NCBI GenBank assembly: GCA_010093485.1 | Contig: MU001497.1 | Span: 1,951,312 to 1,988,441 of the forward strand | Reading direction: 5' to 3' | DNA: 37,130 nucleotides | From: Karstenula rhodostoma CBS 690.94 | Taxonomy: Eukaryota > Ascomycota > Dothideomycetes > Pleosporales > Didymosphaeriaceae | Part shown: positions 1 through 13,668 of the stretch, piece by piece | How the letters are laid out: each line of letters opens with the position of its first letter | How positions within the stretch are numbered: the stretch's first letter is position 1 | Translations under genes and position numbers: made by a program | Notes under the pieces: model-generated | Told to the model about the DNA's origin: nothing | Database searches by the model: none | The model's input: the letters and a program-made list of their open reading frames with translations, nothing else

Positions 1-35
1 AGGGTAACCCTAAAGTAAAAAAAAATTACTTTAGG
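1..35. repeat. Small palindrome and A-loop hairpin at window edge
   Basis: Bases 1-11 form an odd palindrome (AGGGT-A-ACCCT). Bases 9-18 and 26-35 form a perfect 10-bp inverted repeat (CCTAAAGTAA / TTACTTTAGG) around seven A residues. The string TAACCCTAA at 5-13 is one and a half C-strand telomere units, too short to call a telomere. The hairpin may be chance in such a simple composition or the edge of a decayed element. Confidence 0.5.
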
Positions 36-573
36 CTATTTTACTCCTATTTACACGAAACCTAAGTAGGCTATATAATCTAATAGTATATAATACTATC
101 TAGGAGTATTTCTTAATAACTTCTATAAACTAGATTAAAAAATATTATACTATTATTAGCCTTAATTAGGAGTACTTTAGAGAAAATAAATAGATTCTAG
201 TTAATATAACCTAGATTATTAAACTTATTACTAAGGTCCCCATTATAACCTAACTAAAATAATTAAATTAAATATATAGTATATTATACTACTAGAATAG
301 TTAAACTATATTTTCTAATATACCTCTACTAGCTAAGTAATACCCTAGACCTCTAATAGTATAATAGTTACCTAAGGAGAAAATAAGTAATCTACTATAT
401 TTAAATATATATCTAAGTTTAGTATTACTAGATTAGTATACTTACTAGATTTATCTAAAAAATAGAATATTAAGCCTATAATCTAACCTATAAATTATTT
501 ATATCTACTCTAGTTTATACCTATAATAATACTACTATATTATCTCCCCTATTAATATTATTATTCCTATATT

Positions 574-597
574 TTATTATTATTATTATTATTATTA
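574..597. repeat. (TTA)8 microsatellite
   Basis: Eight perfect TTA units. Simple trinucleotide tract, probably arising from or enriched by the AT-driven mutation of the region. Confidence 0.9.
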
Positions 598-959
598 TAC
601 CGCTCGTTTATAAACCCTATACCGTGTCCTTTTAAATTTACTTCTATACCCTAACTATATACTATCTTACTATTACTTTTCTAGCTATTATATATAGTTA
701 GTATCTATACTTATAAAATTAATAGAAAAATCTATAAAAAGAAGTTAATAGGGTTTATTTTATTTCTATCTTTAAACTCTAATAAGAATATAAAACTAGA
801 AAATATCTATATCTATTTTATATATACTAGGAATAGTACCTTTATTCTCTATAATAATATTATAATATTTCTATTATAATCCCTTATAAGCTTAACCTAT
901 TAATTAACTAACTTCTATATTAATTACTTTTTAATCTACTTATTAGATACACGTCCCCT

Positions 960-1500
960 AAGTATTAAGGTAAAGATACTAATTAAACTAAATATTATCT
1001 TAATTATATTTTATCTTACTCTCTAATTTAATATATCTCTAAATATTCTTTATATATCCTTATTATAACTCTTATTAGATATCCTTCTAAGGTTTTTAGT
1101 AAAGATAATTTTAAATAGTACCTTCTTTATAATATCCCTATAGTTCCTCTTATATACCCTAGTCCCTTACTCCTAACTATAAAACCTTTTTACTAATTTA
1201 ATAAAATACTTATATAACTAATCTAGTATCTATTATTAGTATATAAACTTAATAATACTATTTATCTATATCTTCTATATATTAAAGAACTAGAACTAAA
1301 AATTAAATACCTTATTATCTAATAAAATACTCTACTACTATTCTTTATTAGTACTATCTATTAGAGTACTAGGGGATATATTCTAGTAGTAGGATAAAAC
1401 TAATATAAAATCTAATACTCTACTTTAAAATAAGATACCCTTATTTACTAGGACTTTAAATAACTTTTTTTTATAGTAATATTATTATATTTATATAAGC
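960..1500 (-). pseudogene. Possible minus-strand relic frame, unknown family
   Basis: On the minus strand one frame through this pyrimidine-rich stretch reads as a plausible Lys/Arg/Asp/Glu-bearing protein with its stops attributable to former Gln or Trp codons. No family motif was recognised and no second anchor fixes the frame, so this is only a suggestion that an old gene or transposon ran leftward here. The rest of 1-3160 holds degraded AT-rich sequence in which I could identify nothing further. Confidence 0.2.
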
Positions 1501-3160
1501 CTAATTATTTACTACTTATAGAAGGTATCTATAGACCTAACTACTATACTTCTACTAATAAATTTAATAACTATATTAATCCTAATACTAGACTATTTAT
1601 AGTAATAAGATTTATACTAATATTCCTTATTTAATTTACTATTAGGCACCTCTATATACTCCTAGTTCTATAAATTCGTAATAGTATTAATTAGGCTATA
1701 ATTTAAATTATTAACTAGTACCTTATTTATAGCTAGCGTGCCCTTTCTAGTAGTATACTTCCTCTTCCTCTATAGTATTATAAAGTATTCCTTAACTACC
1801 TTAAACTATTATTTTTATTATTATTAGCTGAGCTCGTCTCCTTCCTATTTTCCCTCCTCCTTAAATTATTTACTACTATTACCTTCCTATATTTATCTAT
1901 CTCCTGGCCTAGCTATATCTTTATCCTATTAATCTAGATTTTAATATATTATATTAACTATCTTTTTTATCTTAATTTTAGAAATATTAGTAATTATTTA
2001 ATATAGTATATCCTCTAGTATTTATATAACTAATATACTTATCTAGCTAAAACTACCCTTCCCTATAATATATATATATAAGTATATATTCTAGATTCTA
2101 TTATATATTACTAGTATAATATTATATTTATTACTTAGCTTTCTATCTACTACCTCTACTAGCTATAATTATAAAAGGTTAGTAAGGGTATAAAAAAAAG
2201 CTATAGTAGTAGTTAGATTTAGGGAATAGTTATAGTTATAGTTAGGAGTATAAAAAAAAAGGTAGTAAAAAAGAAAGAATATAAATTTCTAGAGAAAAGG
2301 AAAGGCTAACCCCTAAACTATATAGAATTACTAAACTAATTTTAATTCTATAGCTAGATCTAAATCTCCCTTAATATAACTACCCCCCTAATCTAACTAT
2401 AATCTCTAGAATATTTTCTATTAACCTTAGAATCTCTATTAATCCTTATCTTTTTCTATTATTATAAATATTAACTATTCTATATTATATAAAACCTTAT
2501 TTATATTAATATAAAATATAATTTTATTATTTATATATACTACTACTATTATATCCTTCTATTAGATATTAAATTATACTTTAGATCTAAAACCTATAAG
2601 GATATATTTATTTAGTAATATAGAGAGATATAGAAACTTATAGATAGTAAATATATATAGCTCTACTTATTATAGAATAATATAATCTAGTTAATTATTT
2701 TATCTACTACTTTTTCTATAGCTATTAGTAGTATAGTACTACTAATACTAGATTTTAAGTATAATATTTATAGAATAATATTTAGAAGAGAAATAGTAAA
2801 TATAATTAAGAATATAAAGAACTATCTCTATATAATATATAGGATTAGGAGTTATAACTTTAGTATAAATACTTATACTACTACTACTAATATATAGATA
2901 ACCTATTATTAGACTATATTTTTATAATATCTCTAATTAAATAGGTAAGAATCGTAGTATTTTAAAGTATAGTACTCTATACCTTAACCCTATATATCTC
3001 CCTTAATAGTAAATATTAAGGATAAAGAGGAAGGCTAGTTTATAGAAATAAATATAGAGGTAAATATAGAGGAGAAAGGGAAAAACTAATATATACTATA
3101 TATTATAGCTACTACTTATTATACTATAGTAGATTAGTTTATATTATAGATTAATTAAAT

Positions 3161-3520
3161 ATAAAAGAGACTAGATAAGAATATTATTTACTAGTATAAT
3201 AAGATACTATTTACTATTAAGTATATTATAAACCCCTTCTTTAAATATATAAAGTTTTATAAAATTATTAATAATATAGAGTAGAATATAGTATAAAACT
3301 ATATATATCTAGCTATCTAAATATATCTAAGGCTTACTTTTCTATAGAATACTATAAAGAGTATATTTTAGGTTTAGTAGAATATAATTATATATAATAC
3401 CTCCTACTAGATCTATATATAGGTTATATAGGAATATCTAAACTATATACCTATAATACCCTTTATATATTACTAAAACTTTTTAGACTATTACTATAAT
3501 ATAATATTATCTATATTTAT
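3161..3520 (+). pseudogene. Stop-poor relic frame upstream of the first RecQ relic
   Basis: The frame starting at 3161 reads through about 120 codons with few former-Gln/Trp stops and varied residue content, which suggests ancient coding sequence. It is in a different frame from the start of the RecQ-like relic at about 3.84 kb, so it may be an earlier exon of that gene, separated by an intron or indel, or the end of another gene. No domain was recognised. Confidence 0.25.
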
Positions 3521-3839
3521 TTTCTTCTATTAAGTATTTAAGGTAAATCTAGACTATCTACTAATACTAAAGGTATTAGAAATAGTAGAAAGGATATAGG
3601 AGGATATCTATATATATTTAATAGAAATAGATAGCCCTATTACTATAACCCTAACTATAGCCTATAATTACTAGACCCTAGCTCCTTTAAAATAAGTATA
3701 CTATAAGTTCTAGCTAATACTTATATAGTAAACTACTAATAGAAGTAATTTTAATCTAGCTATTATAATAGTAATTATATTTATTACCCTAGACCTATAA
3801 AAGTCTAGTTTTAAATAGGTATATAACTTTATTATAAAT

Positions 3840-6800
3840 ATATCTATATTAAAGAAATACTACTATCTTATAGTATATTAGTACTTTTAGGAGATAATTA
3901 TAATATGGCTAGAAAAGGGAGATAAAGAGGAGGAAGAGAGAGATAAAAAGAAGGAAAAGAAAAATAAAAAAAAAAAAGAGAGAGATAAAAAAAAGGAAGA
4001 GGGAAATAAAAAAGAGGAAGAAAAAGATAAAAAGAAGGACACGGGAGCTACTATAATAGCCCTAACTATAAATAATAAGGTAAATAATATTAGTTTAATA
4101 GTAAAAAAGACTATACTATTTAGTAATATTTCTATTACTAATATAAAGATACTAGTTAATAAGGAAAATATTCTAATTACCTTATAGAACTATAGTTAAA
4201 AGATTAACTAGGAGTTAAAAGACTTTATTTATACCTATCTTAGTATTAAGTTCTATACCCCTATATTCTAGTTTATTATTATAGAATATTACCTTAGTAT
4301 CTTTTAGTATAGAAATATAGTATAGAGCTTTATATAGTAAAATAGTAATAATATTATTATTTATAATATTAAGATATTATTTAAGGAGTATAAGGATATA
4401 GTATAGATATTAGTTTAAAAAATAAAGGTATTACTTATTAATATTACTAGTTATAGTAGTATTATATTCCTACTACTAATCCCCTAGAATAAAATATTAT
4501 ATAATCTAGGTATTTAAAATAAGAATTACTCCCCTTTTAAGCTAAGTAGTCTACCTTTTAATAAATAGTAAAACTATATAATTAAGTAAGCCTTTACTAT
4601 TATTAATACTAGTAAAGTAAAAATAATATCTAGTAATCTAGATAACTATATTAGTATAAATAAGTATAGTATAAAAATAAATACCCCTCTAATACTTATT
4701 ATTTTTCTTTCCCCCTAACTTACTTATTATAGATATAAGCCTTTCTTAATACTATCTTTCTATTTATTTATTTTACTAGTGGGTAGCCTATATATTTAAT
4801 AAAGCTACTAAATATTATATATAAAAATTTATTTACTAATAATATTAGTAACTTATTCCTATTTCTAGGCTTTATTATAGTTATACCCCGCTATTATAAA
4901 GGTTATAATAAAGATAAAACTATTTATATAGTATATTATTACCTTCTATAATATATTAGTTCCCTCTTTATCTAGTATATATAATTTATCTACCTATTTT
5001 ACTAGCTTATTACTATAATTATATCTACTAATAGCCTAATAGTATTATACTACTATTATATATATAGCTACTATTTCTAGAATAATAAGGTAGGGTATAA
5101 ATAAAAGAATAGTTAGTAATTTACTATACTTTTTAACTATATAATATAATAAATTATAGGGCTAGATATTAATATATTAATACTCTAGTATTTAATAATT
5201 ATTTTCTAATATTAGTAGAATAAGAAGGTATCTCTATCCTATAATATAAAGGTACTAATAGAAGAATAGATAAAAATAGTCTAGAAAAAGGAGTATAAGG
5301 AAAATCGCGAGGTATAGATAAAATATATATCTACTATTATAGTAGTAGTATATACTAAAGAGATATAGTATATCTTTATATAAATATTTAGCTATAATTA
5401 ATCTAATACCTATATATATGTCTCCTATAAATAGTATAGCTACTTTAACTTTAATATAAGTAACTTTAATATATAAGGGAATACTAAAGAGAAAGAGAAA
5501 GAAAGTAATAGTAATAATAATATAGACTAGCTAGTAAAATATATTATCTTATATAGCTTAGTAAATATATATAAACTATTTAGTAATAATACTTCTAAGG
5601 ACTAGATATTATAGTTAGAAAGTAAGTAGGTACTAGCCTTACTATTTAAGGGGGTTAGTATAGTAACCTATATCGTGCCTACTAGTACTAGTAAAATAAA
5701 TAAATACCTATTACCTACTACTACTCTAGAAAGTAATTATAAATAGACTATAGTTATTACTCTACTTATTACTATATAGAATAATATTATAAGTAAGTAT
5801 TATAAGTTAAAAATCTATATTAATATATTTAGAATAAAATAGTTCTATAAATTTATATATATTATTATTACTATATCTAAATATATTAATATAGATATTT
5901 TTAAGGACTTTATATACTAGTAGTATATAAATAGTAAGCTAGAGTATTTAATACTAGATAAATACTACTATATCCTATTCTCTAACTACTAGTATTATAA
6001 AGATTTACTTAATCTTTATACTCTAGGCTAATTTAGTATACTAATACTTCTACTCTTAGCTACTATTCTATTTAACTAGTAAGCGTAGGTATATAGTATA
6101 CTAGTATTTAATAAGTATATAGAGATTATATAAAAGTCTACTACCTACTCTAATCTATTCTATTAAGCTATTAAACTAATAGAGAAATAGACTATAATAT
6201 TAATAATAGTATTTTATATCTAGTATAAGCTATAATAGTACTATAAGATTATTATTTTTATTAGTAATTATATAGTCTATAAGGACCTCTACACTAATAT
6301 AAATAAATATAAAAAGTCGTTTATATATTATAAAAAAATAATAACTAAAAAGAAAAAGGTAATATAAAATATATTTAATAAGTATAAGGAAGGTATTATT
6401 TTTATTATAAATATACTTACTACTAGGGCTAACCTTATTAATATAGATATAGTTATCTATTTTAGGATACTTAATAATAGTATTAACTAGGGATAGGAGT
6501 CTAGATAGGTAGAATATAGTAGAAAGCCAGCTATTATCTATATTATATATAATAATAATATATATACCTATATAAATAAGCTTAATAGCTATATAAGGTA
6601 AGTTATAAATAAAATAATACTTCTAGATTCTAATAAATCTACCTATATCTATATTATATTTAACTAATACTTTAATAAATAGATAAACTATACTATATAT
6701 AAATCTAAGAAGTCTCTATATAGTTTCTATATTTCCTCTATTCTAAGTATTCTATTATATAGATTTAGGGCTAATATACCTAATATATTCTTATTAGTTT
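3840..6800 (+). pseudogene. RIP-killed RecQ-type helicase, telomere-linked helicase (TLH)-like
   Basis: Relic of an ATP-dependent 3'-5' DNA helicase of the RecQ family, resembling fungal TLH proteins. Frame starting 3843 carries a Lys/Glu-rich tract (3905-4063) and a stop-poor segment to about 4.66 kb. The frame then shifts: a CTAAC-type branch site and acceptor AG (4731-4732) precede a TLH-like block whose TSGQP residues lie at 4775-4789. From 4733 to about 6.72 kb one frame holds every helicase landmark. Motif I, PTGTGK, is at 5678-5695 (both Gly now read Ser). The TIVIT-PL block follows. Motif II is at 5957-5968, where DECH now reads Asp-Lys-Tyr-Tyr. Then come SATLPP-like, the GAN-INI-DIVIY-F block, and motif VI QESGR at 6494-6508. 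A Cys-bearing RecQ zinc tail lies near 6.59-6.72 kb. Dozens of in-frame TAA/TAG stops mark former Gln/Trp/Arg codons. The 5' end and the intron donor are not resolved. Confidence 0.88.
3905..4063 (+). repeat. Purine-only low-complexity tract (Lys/Glu-rich coding)
   Basis: Nearly uninterrupted A/G run. In the frame of the RecQ-like relic it encodes mixed Lys, Glu, Asp and Arg, so it was probably a charged, disordered linker in the helicase. It contains almost no RIP targets on the plus strand, which explains why it still reads cleanly without stops. Confidence 0.75.
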
Positions 6801-8859
6801 AAATATTAATATTAACCTTTTTTTTAATATATACCCCTTTACTTATATAAGCTATAACTCTTTTATAAGTTATATCCTTCTCTATATTAATATCTTTATT
6901 TACTTTTATTCTACTATTAGTATATATATATATAGTCTCTATTACTACCTCTTCTACTCTAAATAGATATAATAGCCTACTCTATAATAAATATATATAA
7001 GAATTTTTCTCTTTCCTTCCCCTTTTTATATTATAGTATTACTAATATAGTAAATAGAATTTAGTTCTCCTTCTTTAGTATTTACCCCTACTAACACGAG
7101 AATAAAGGTAGTATATATAATTTAAAAGTATAAGGATATATATAATAGGGTAATCTAACACGTCTATAATATAGAAGAAATACTTAAATAAATCTATTAT
7201 ATAGTCTACTACTAGTATATAGATTTCTACTCTATATATTTTATAATAGACTAACCCTTTAATTATACTAAAGAGTTTTATAGAGACCTACTATAGAATA
7301 ATTATACTTACTTACTATATAATTAGATAAATAATAAAACTCTATTATATTACTACTATTTATACCTACTTCTACTATATCTATATAATTACTAGTAAAA
7401 TAAAAATGGTATATTCCTTAATAAGTAGAATAATTATATTATATACTAATATTAATATATATTATAAAACTTCTAAATAGTACTCTAGATAGTATATAGT
7501 TCTACTAAAATATTATAACTAGAATATATATCCCTAGCTAGTTATAATAGATTAAAAATAGTAAACTTTATTATATACTTTTTATAATTTACGTTTCTAT
7601 ATTTCTATAGCTATATTAGTTAAATACTATTAGACCTACTATAGTTTTATAAAATCTACTTTCTACTAGACTTATAGTAATAGCTACTAGTAGTAGAAGA
7701 GTAAAGATAAATATATAAGTTTAAAATAAAAAGGGATAGAAGTCTAACTTAACTAAGGTTAAAGCTAGGTAGTAGTATATTTTAAATCTATAGTAATACT
7801 AAAATATTTACCTATAGACCCCCTTTTATATATAGTATATATCTCTATATATACTAGTAAAAAAAAATAATTTAAAACTATTAAAAGCCTATTTATATAA
7901 AATACTACCTAGATATAGAATTCTATATATAACCTTAGGACTAAGTAATACTCTATATAAAAGGCCTTTTATTAGTAGGGGTATACTATCTCTATTACTA
8001 GGGTTAGTATCTCTTCTTTATTAGAGAGTAGTTAACCTTTAATAGGTAATAGATAAGATTACGTATATACTATTAAGTACTCTAAATACTAGAGAAAAAA
8101 AGCTAATAATAAGTTAGGTTAAGATTATAAAGGGCTTTTAATACTTTAGAATTCTTAATTAAGTAGTAAGTAGGGAGTATAGATAATATTTAATAGAGAT
8201 AATATAAATTTTATATAGTATAATAGAGTATTTTATAGCTAAGTCTAGTAGTAGTTTTATCTAAGAAGTAGATAACTCTTTTTTAAGGGTTTTTTTAATT
8301 AGTAATAGTAGTAGTCTATATACTTTCTATTATCTATTAAAATATTTATACTCTTACTTTATATACTAAAGTTATTTATAAACTAGTAGTTTTCTAGTTA
8401 GCTCGTTATAATAGATATTACTACTAGTTTAATAATATAATACTACTAATTAAAGATATAAATCCTTCCTATCTTAATTATAAATAGAGTAGATATAATA
8501 TAAGAATATATTAAGTTTTAGGGATAATAGAGCTTATATTAGACTTATAGTAATTATTTTAATAACTATAGAGTAATAAAAATATAGGAAAAAATAATAT
8601 AAATCCTAGATTTAAATAATTACTTAAAATAGGTTCGTGATATAGTATTCCCTTATATAATATATTATATATATATTAACTAGACTCTACTAGTATAGTA
8701 TATAAGCTAGTATAAATATATTTTTATTTTTACTATTCTTACTCTCCTTATTATATTTTAAATACTATAGCCCTTAATCTTTACTAAGATTCTAAACGAG
8801 CGACCCTTACTCCCCTAGTTTCGAAAATTAAAGGAATTAAAGGTATTCCCTATTATAAA
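6801..8859. other. Degraded AT-rich stretch, no assignable gene
   Basis: Candidate frames exist on both strands (for example plus-strand frame from 7168 to about 7.68 kb, and a minus-strand frame across 7.4-8.3 kb). Neither shows a recognisable motif, and allowing stops to stand for Gln makes most frames look superficially protein-like. I could not decide between them. No repeats longer than a few units were noticed. Confidence 0.5.
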
Positions 8860-9080
8860 GTATTATAACTTCTATTTATAAAATCTACTAATATTTAATA
8901 ATACTTTCTATAATATTACTTTAGTCTATAGAGTTTATTAGTACTTAACTAGACTTTTTATTAGCTTACCTTAGTTTATAGAATTTACTATTATTTAACC
9001 CTACTATAATTTAGTATAAATTTCTATTAACTTATTTTAGTATATAGAATCTACTATATTTTACTTCTAGGATTAAAATC
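8860..9080 (+). repeat. Left array of ~50-bp degenerate tandem repeats
   Basis: Units contain a TTTAGT(T/C)TATAGA(G/A)TTTA core followed by a TTCTATTAGCTTA-like block, repeated at roughly 50-60 bp. The best-preserved part (8915-8994) matches the reverse complement of 9883-9962, so this array and the one at 9.83-10.13 kb face each other and flank about 0.75 kb. The layout resembles subterminal repeats of a foldback or non-autonomous DNA transposon. Confidence 0.7.
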
Positions 9081-9544
9081 TTTAAATTTCTAGAGATTTA
9101 TAGTACCTAGTACTTATTATTTTATATAGGCCTCTATTATTTATATTACTCCTTTCTTAAATTTATTATCTAGAATACCTTAATATTATTATTTCTAACT
9201 ATATTATTATCTCTAGCTATAGTCTCTAACCTAGACTACTTATACTTAAGTTATTATTAGTTCTTCTTCTAGTACTTCTAATAAGTAAATATATACTAAA
9301 GCTATTCTAGACTTAAAGTCTAAATTATTTTATTATTATATTTAATTAAATTAATAGGCTCTAGAGTATATCTAATAATATATAAGTCTTTAAAAGACTC
9401 TATTAAAGATATTACTTTTATATTAAAAATAACTTATTTAAGGAGTAATAATAGAAGTAGAAGATAGTAAATAGCTTTCTATTATTAGTATACTTAGTAT
9501 TATAGTAATTAATTTCCTTATTAGGTTTATTTTTATTTAGGGTT

Positions 9545-9800
9545 ATTTAAGTTATATTAGTTTATAGAGTCTACTAGAAATTAATTAATATAACTTTCTA
9601 TTAGCTAATTATCGAGTAATATATTAGCCCTATAAGGAAACCAAGCTTTATAATCCTTATAGTAAATTTAGGGCCTTTTTAAAAGCTATATATATTACCC
9701 CCTATTTAGTATAAACTACTACTAATTCGCGTTAATTTATAATAATATTAATAGTATTACTATTTATATTATAGAAAGTAAGTATTTATTATACTAAGTA
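9545..9800 (+). repeat. Dispersed repeat, copy A
   Basis: This stretch aligns in the same orientation with about 21620-21870. Shared landmarks include TATAACTTTCTA followed by an AATTA-rich block, an AAGCTTTA(T/G) string, and TTTTTAAAAG(C/T)TATATATATTA. Copy A keeps several CC and GG pairs that are TT or AA in copy B. It lies between the two inverted arrays and so may be the inside of the same element. Confidence 0.65.
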
Positions 9801-9829
9801 TAAGAAAATATTAGATATAAAGGCTTTAA

Positions 9830-10130
9830 TATTTTTAATAATAGTCTTAATAAAGTTAGTAATTACTAGTAAAGTTTTTAGTTAATAGTATACTTTATAA
9901 ACTAAAGTAAGCTAATAGAAAGTACTATATAATACTAGTAAACTCTATAAACTAAAGTAACCTTATAAAATATACTATTAAATACTAATAGATTCTATAA
10001 ATTAAGGGAAAATAAAATATTTTTTAAATCCTTATACTAGTATACTCTATAAACCGAGATAAGCTAATAGAAAGTACTATTAATTACTAGTAAACTCTAT
10101 AAATAAAGACGAGTTAATAAAAAGTTCTAC
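9830..10130 (-). repeat. Right array of ~50-bp degenerate tandem repeats (inverted)
   Basis: About five units each carry a CT(C/T)TATAAA(C/T)(T/C)AAAG-like core near 9893, 9941, 9990, 10048 and 10096, spaced about 48-57 bp, several followed by AGCTAATAGAAAGTAC. They are the reverse complement of the array at 8.86-9.08 kb. Function unknown; the opposed arrays look like ends of a decayed mobile element. Confidence 0.7.
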
Positions 10131-12299
10131 TATACTAATACTAAGTAGATAATATCTATATAATATATTATCTCTAGATTTCTAAATAAATTCTCTATAT
10201 AGCTATTTAATTAATTATTAATTATATTAATATCTTTTACTAGGATAGATAGGAAGTTATAGATAGGGTAGTTAAATAATAAATATAATTCTAGAGTAGG
10301 TAAATAAAAGTATAAGGGAATATATTAGATAAAAAAAAGCTATTTATTTATAAAGTTAAAATCTAAAGCTATTATATATATACTATATTCTCTAGTTAAT
10401 AGTTACCCTCCTTATAAGTAAAAAACCTATAAAAGAGATAATCTAGACTAATAAGTAATTAGAAAACTATCTAGTATACTCTATTCTATAGCCTACTATT
10501 ATTAAATCTTTTTATTCTACTAGTAGGTACTAGTATCGCGTAGATTAATACCTCTATTTATAATATTTTTAAATACCTTTATTAATTCTATCTAGTAGTC
10601 TAGTCGCGCCTCTAAAAATAATATATTATTAATAAGTATATATATATAATACTTTTCTTCTATTTAACCTTAATAATAGATTCTAGTAAAGAGCTACTTA
10701 AATTTTTAAATACTATAATTTAGCTCCTAGAGAATAATATAATTAGTAGACTATAGGTTTAACCCTATACTACCTATTTCTAATATTAATATTATAATTT
10801 AAAAATTATTAAATTTATCTTTTTAGAAAAGATCTAGGGTAAGGCTATACTTTTTCTCTATTACTATAGAGGTATAGGTATAGATATTATTCCTTTTAAA
10901 CTCTTTAAATATAAGGGTATTAACTATTTTAATAATATTTAACTATAAAGTTTTTATAATAATCTTATTAGGCTTTTTATTCTAATACTTTATCTTTATA
11001 ATTTTATATAGGAGTTTTTTCCTTATTAACTATTTTATATTATTCTTTATATTATATATCTCTAGTAGCTTTCTCTATATATTAGAGTTATATAGAAAAG
11101 CTAGGAATTTAAGTAGATTATAGCTTTTAGTAAACTTACTAGATTTCTTTTATCTATTCTTCTTACTCTATTATTAATATACTAATTATACTATATTTAC
11201 TATATTTATAGTAGTAATATAACTATATATACTAGTCTACTTACCTCTTATAGGCTTAACCCTAAACTTATCCTTACTATACTTTATATAATCCTCTTTA
11301 TACTTATACTTAATTTTAATATTTAGCACGTTTTCCCCCTTTATAATTTAGTACCTCTTATTTTTATTTAGCCTTATAGTAATCTTTTTATAAACTAATT
11401 TTATTTTTATATTAATAATAGGCTTACTATTATACTAAAGGGTATTAAGAGGTTATATAGTTATAAAGAGTAGTATAGTAAATATTACTATTTTTATAAT
11501 TATTTTATAATAGTCTAATTATTATAATTTATTATACTCTATACTTATATTACTAATTATTTTTATAATTAATTTCCCTAATATATTAAGTATCTTTACC
11601 CTAAATATAGAATTTAACTATTAGAGAACTTAGTATATACCTTTTATACTCGCCTATTTAGGCTAATAGAGCCCTAAAGTATAGAAGATATAATATCTAA
11701 TCTAGTTAAAATAAGTTAGTATACTAGATATACCCTATATAATTAGGTAGGTACTATATATAGTATAAAAGAAATTATAAGTAAAGTTAAAAATTATTTA
11801 TTATTAGGTACTATTTATACCCTTATAAAATTTATCCTATACTAAAGACTTAATTATAAGGAGTTATATATTATATAAATAGGCCTTTAAGTAATTAATA
11901 TTTAGGGCTAGAATTCTACTATTAGGTTTTATCTTAACCCCCTTAATCTAGGTTAATAAGCTAAACTTAATCTAAATATTTATAAAGTAGCCTAATATAG
12001 TTAAAATAATAAGATTAAAAACTATAGCTAGTATATAGCTACTAATAGATTTAATCTTTATAATTTTAGTCTTTATAGATCCCGAAATAATATTTAACTA
12101 TACTACCCTATATTAAATCTTAGATATATTTATCTATATATAATTCTCCTTTAAAATAGTTCTATATAGGTAAAACTATTTTTAAATATAATACTAAGTA
12201 TATATATTAATCTCCTTAATATTAAAAAGACTATACTAGTCTTACTTATTAAATACTTATATACCCTTTATACTTAACTTAAAAGTAAATCTAAGCCTA

Positions 12300-12326
12300 G
12301 GGTAGCTCTTAAGGAACTAGCTACCC
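12300..12326. repeat. Hairpin with 8-bp arms
   Basis: GGGTAGCT and AGCTACCC are perfect inverted arms around an 11-base centre that itself contains CTTAAGG. It falls within the minus-strand relic. It may be chance or a remnant of an inserted element. Confidence 0.5.
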
Positions 12327-13377
12327 TTAAGAAGTATTTAAATATTATACTTAAAGCTATTAAAAGTACTATATAGAGTAATAATTAGTATACTACTAAT
12401 TTTAAAAGTTTTATTTAAGTATATAGTTTTATAGTTATATAGTATATACTAGTAGGTAATTAGTAGTAAGTTTTATAAGGGGTAAATAGATTTATTAAAT
12501 ATATTTAGTATTAAATATTATAAAAAGTCTCTATAGATCTAATACTATATAACTATAGTATAGTTAACTTTATAATACTTTATAATAACTATTTTAAATA
12601 TAAACTTAATAATTTTACTTATATCTAACTTATTACTATAGATACTACTATCTATTATTATATACTCTAATTAGAAGGTCTCTATAATAAAGAGAATCTA
12701 GTAGGGTTTAATTCTAATACTCTTTACTAGCCTAAAATACTTAAAGGGGATACTATTAATCTACCTTAGTTTATCTCTACTAAGTTAAGGGAGTACCTCT
12801 AATTCTTATTATATTACTTCTAAATAAATCCTTATATACTTCTTAGCTAGTATAAGCTTCTCGGGTATTTAAAAAACTAAAAGTATATTATTATAATTAT
12901 TATAATTATTATTCTTAAATTTAATTATTTTATTCTTATTAATACTATTATATAGTACTATCTAGCCCTTATAATTACTATTAGGATTTTTAAATAGATA
13001 CTCCTTATTTTCTATATTATAGACTAAGTAGGAGTATTTTTTCTTATAATATAAGGCGTGCTAGACTAGAGAGGTATTACTATTAATCTCGGACTTACTA
13101 TTAATTAAAATAGCCTTTTCCTTACTTAAGTTAAGGTTTTAAACGCCTAATCCTCTAAAGTTAATATCTTTTTTAAATCTAAGGGATTTATAACTATTAT
13201 AGAAATTATAAATAAACTAGATTAAACTATAATTACTAGAAAGGTTTTTATTCTAGTTATTTTTCTTAGTATTAGTTATAACTATATTAAGATTACTATA
13301 AGTATATAAGAGAGAAGGATACTTACTACTACTAGCTAAAGGCTTACTAATAATATTACTAATAGGGTTTTTATTAT

Positions 13378-13668
13378 TTATATTATCTAAATTATCGCGT
13401 GTCTTATTAGAATTACTATTATTATTACCTATAAGGTTACTAGATAATATAATAGTAATAGTACCTATATATATAATATTTTTAATTACTTAGCTATAAG
13501 TAGGATTAGAACTATACTATAATATATTAGTATTACTATTTAAATTAATCTAATCCTTACTAAGAGTATAGCTATTTAAGTTTTAATTATTTATACTATC
13601 TAAAATAGTATATATTCTATTAGAGTTACTATTATTATTACTTATAAGGTTATTAGATAATATAGTAA
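13378..13668 (-). repeat. Two copies of a 213-bp in-frame repeat
   Basis: The segment starting 13378 (TTATATTATCTAAA...) recurs at 13591 with the same continuation through TTACTATTATTATTA and AAGGTTA to TAGATAATAT. The offset of 213 bp is 71 codons, so the minus-strand frame is kept. The translated part is rich in Asn and Ser. An in-frame offset supports the view that this was coding sequence. Confidence 0.7.

Noticed and set aside
3905..4063. Purine tract as a regulatory or triplex-forming element
   Set aside because: It continues in frame with the RecQ-like relic and encodes a charged linker, so coding origin is the simpler explanation.
4654..4732. Defined intron at the frame change in the first RecQ relic
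   Set aside because: The acceptor looks good, but none of the nearby GTATA-type donors gives the length needed to join the two frames, so only a frame change is reported.
7168..8330. Competing protein-like frames on both strands
   Set aside because: With stops allowed, several frames look plausible and none has a family motif, so no gene is called.
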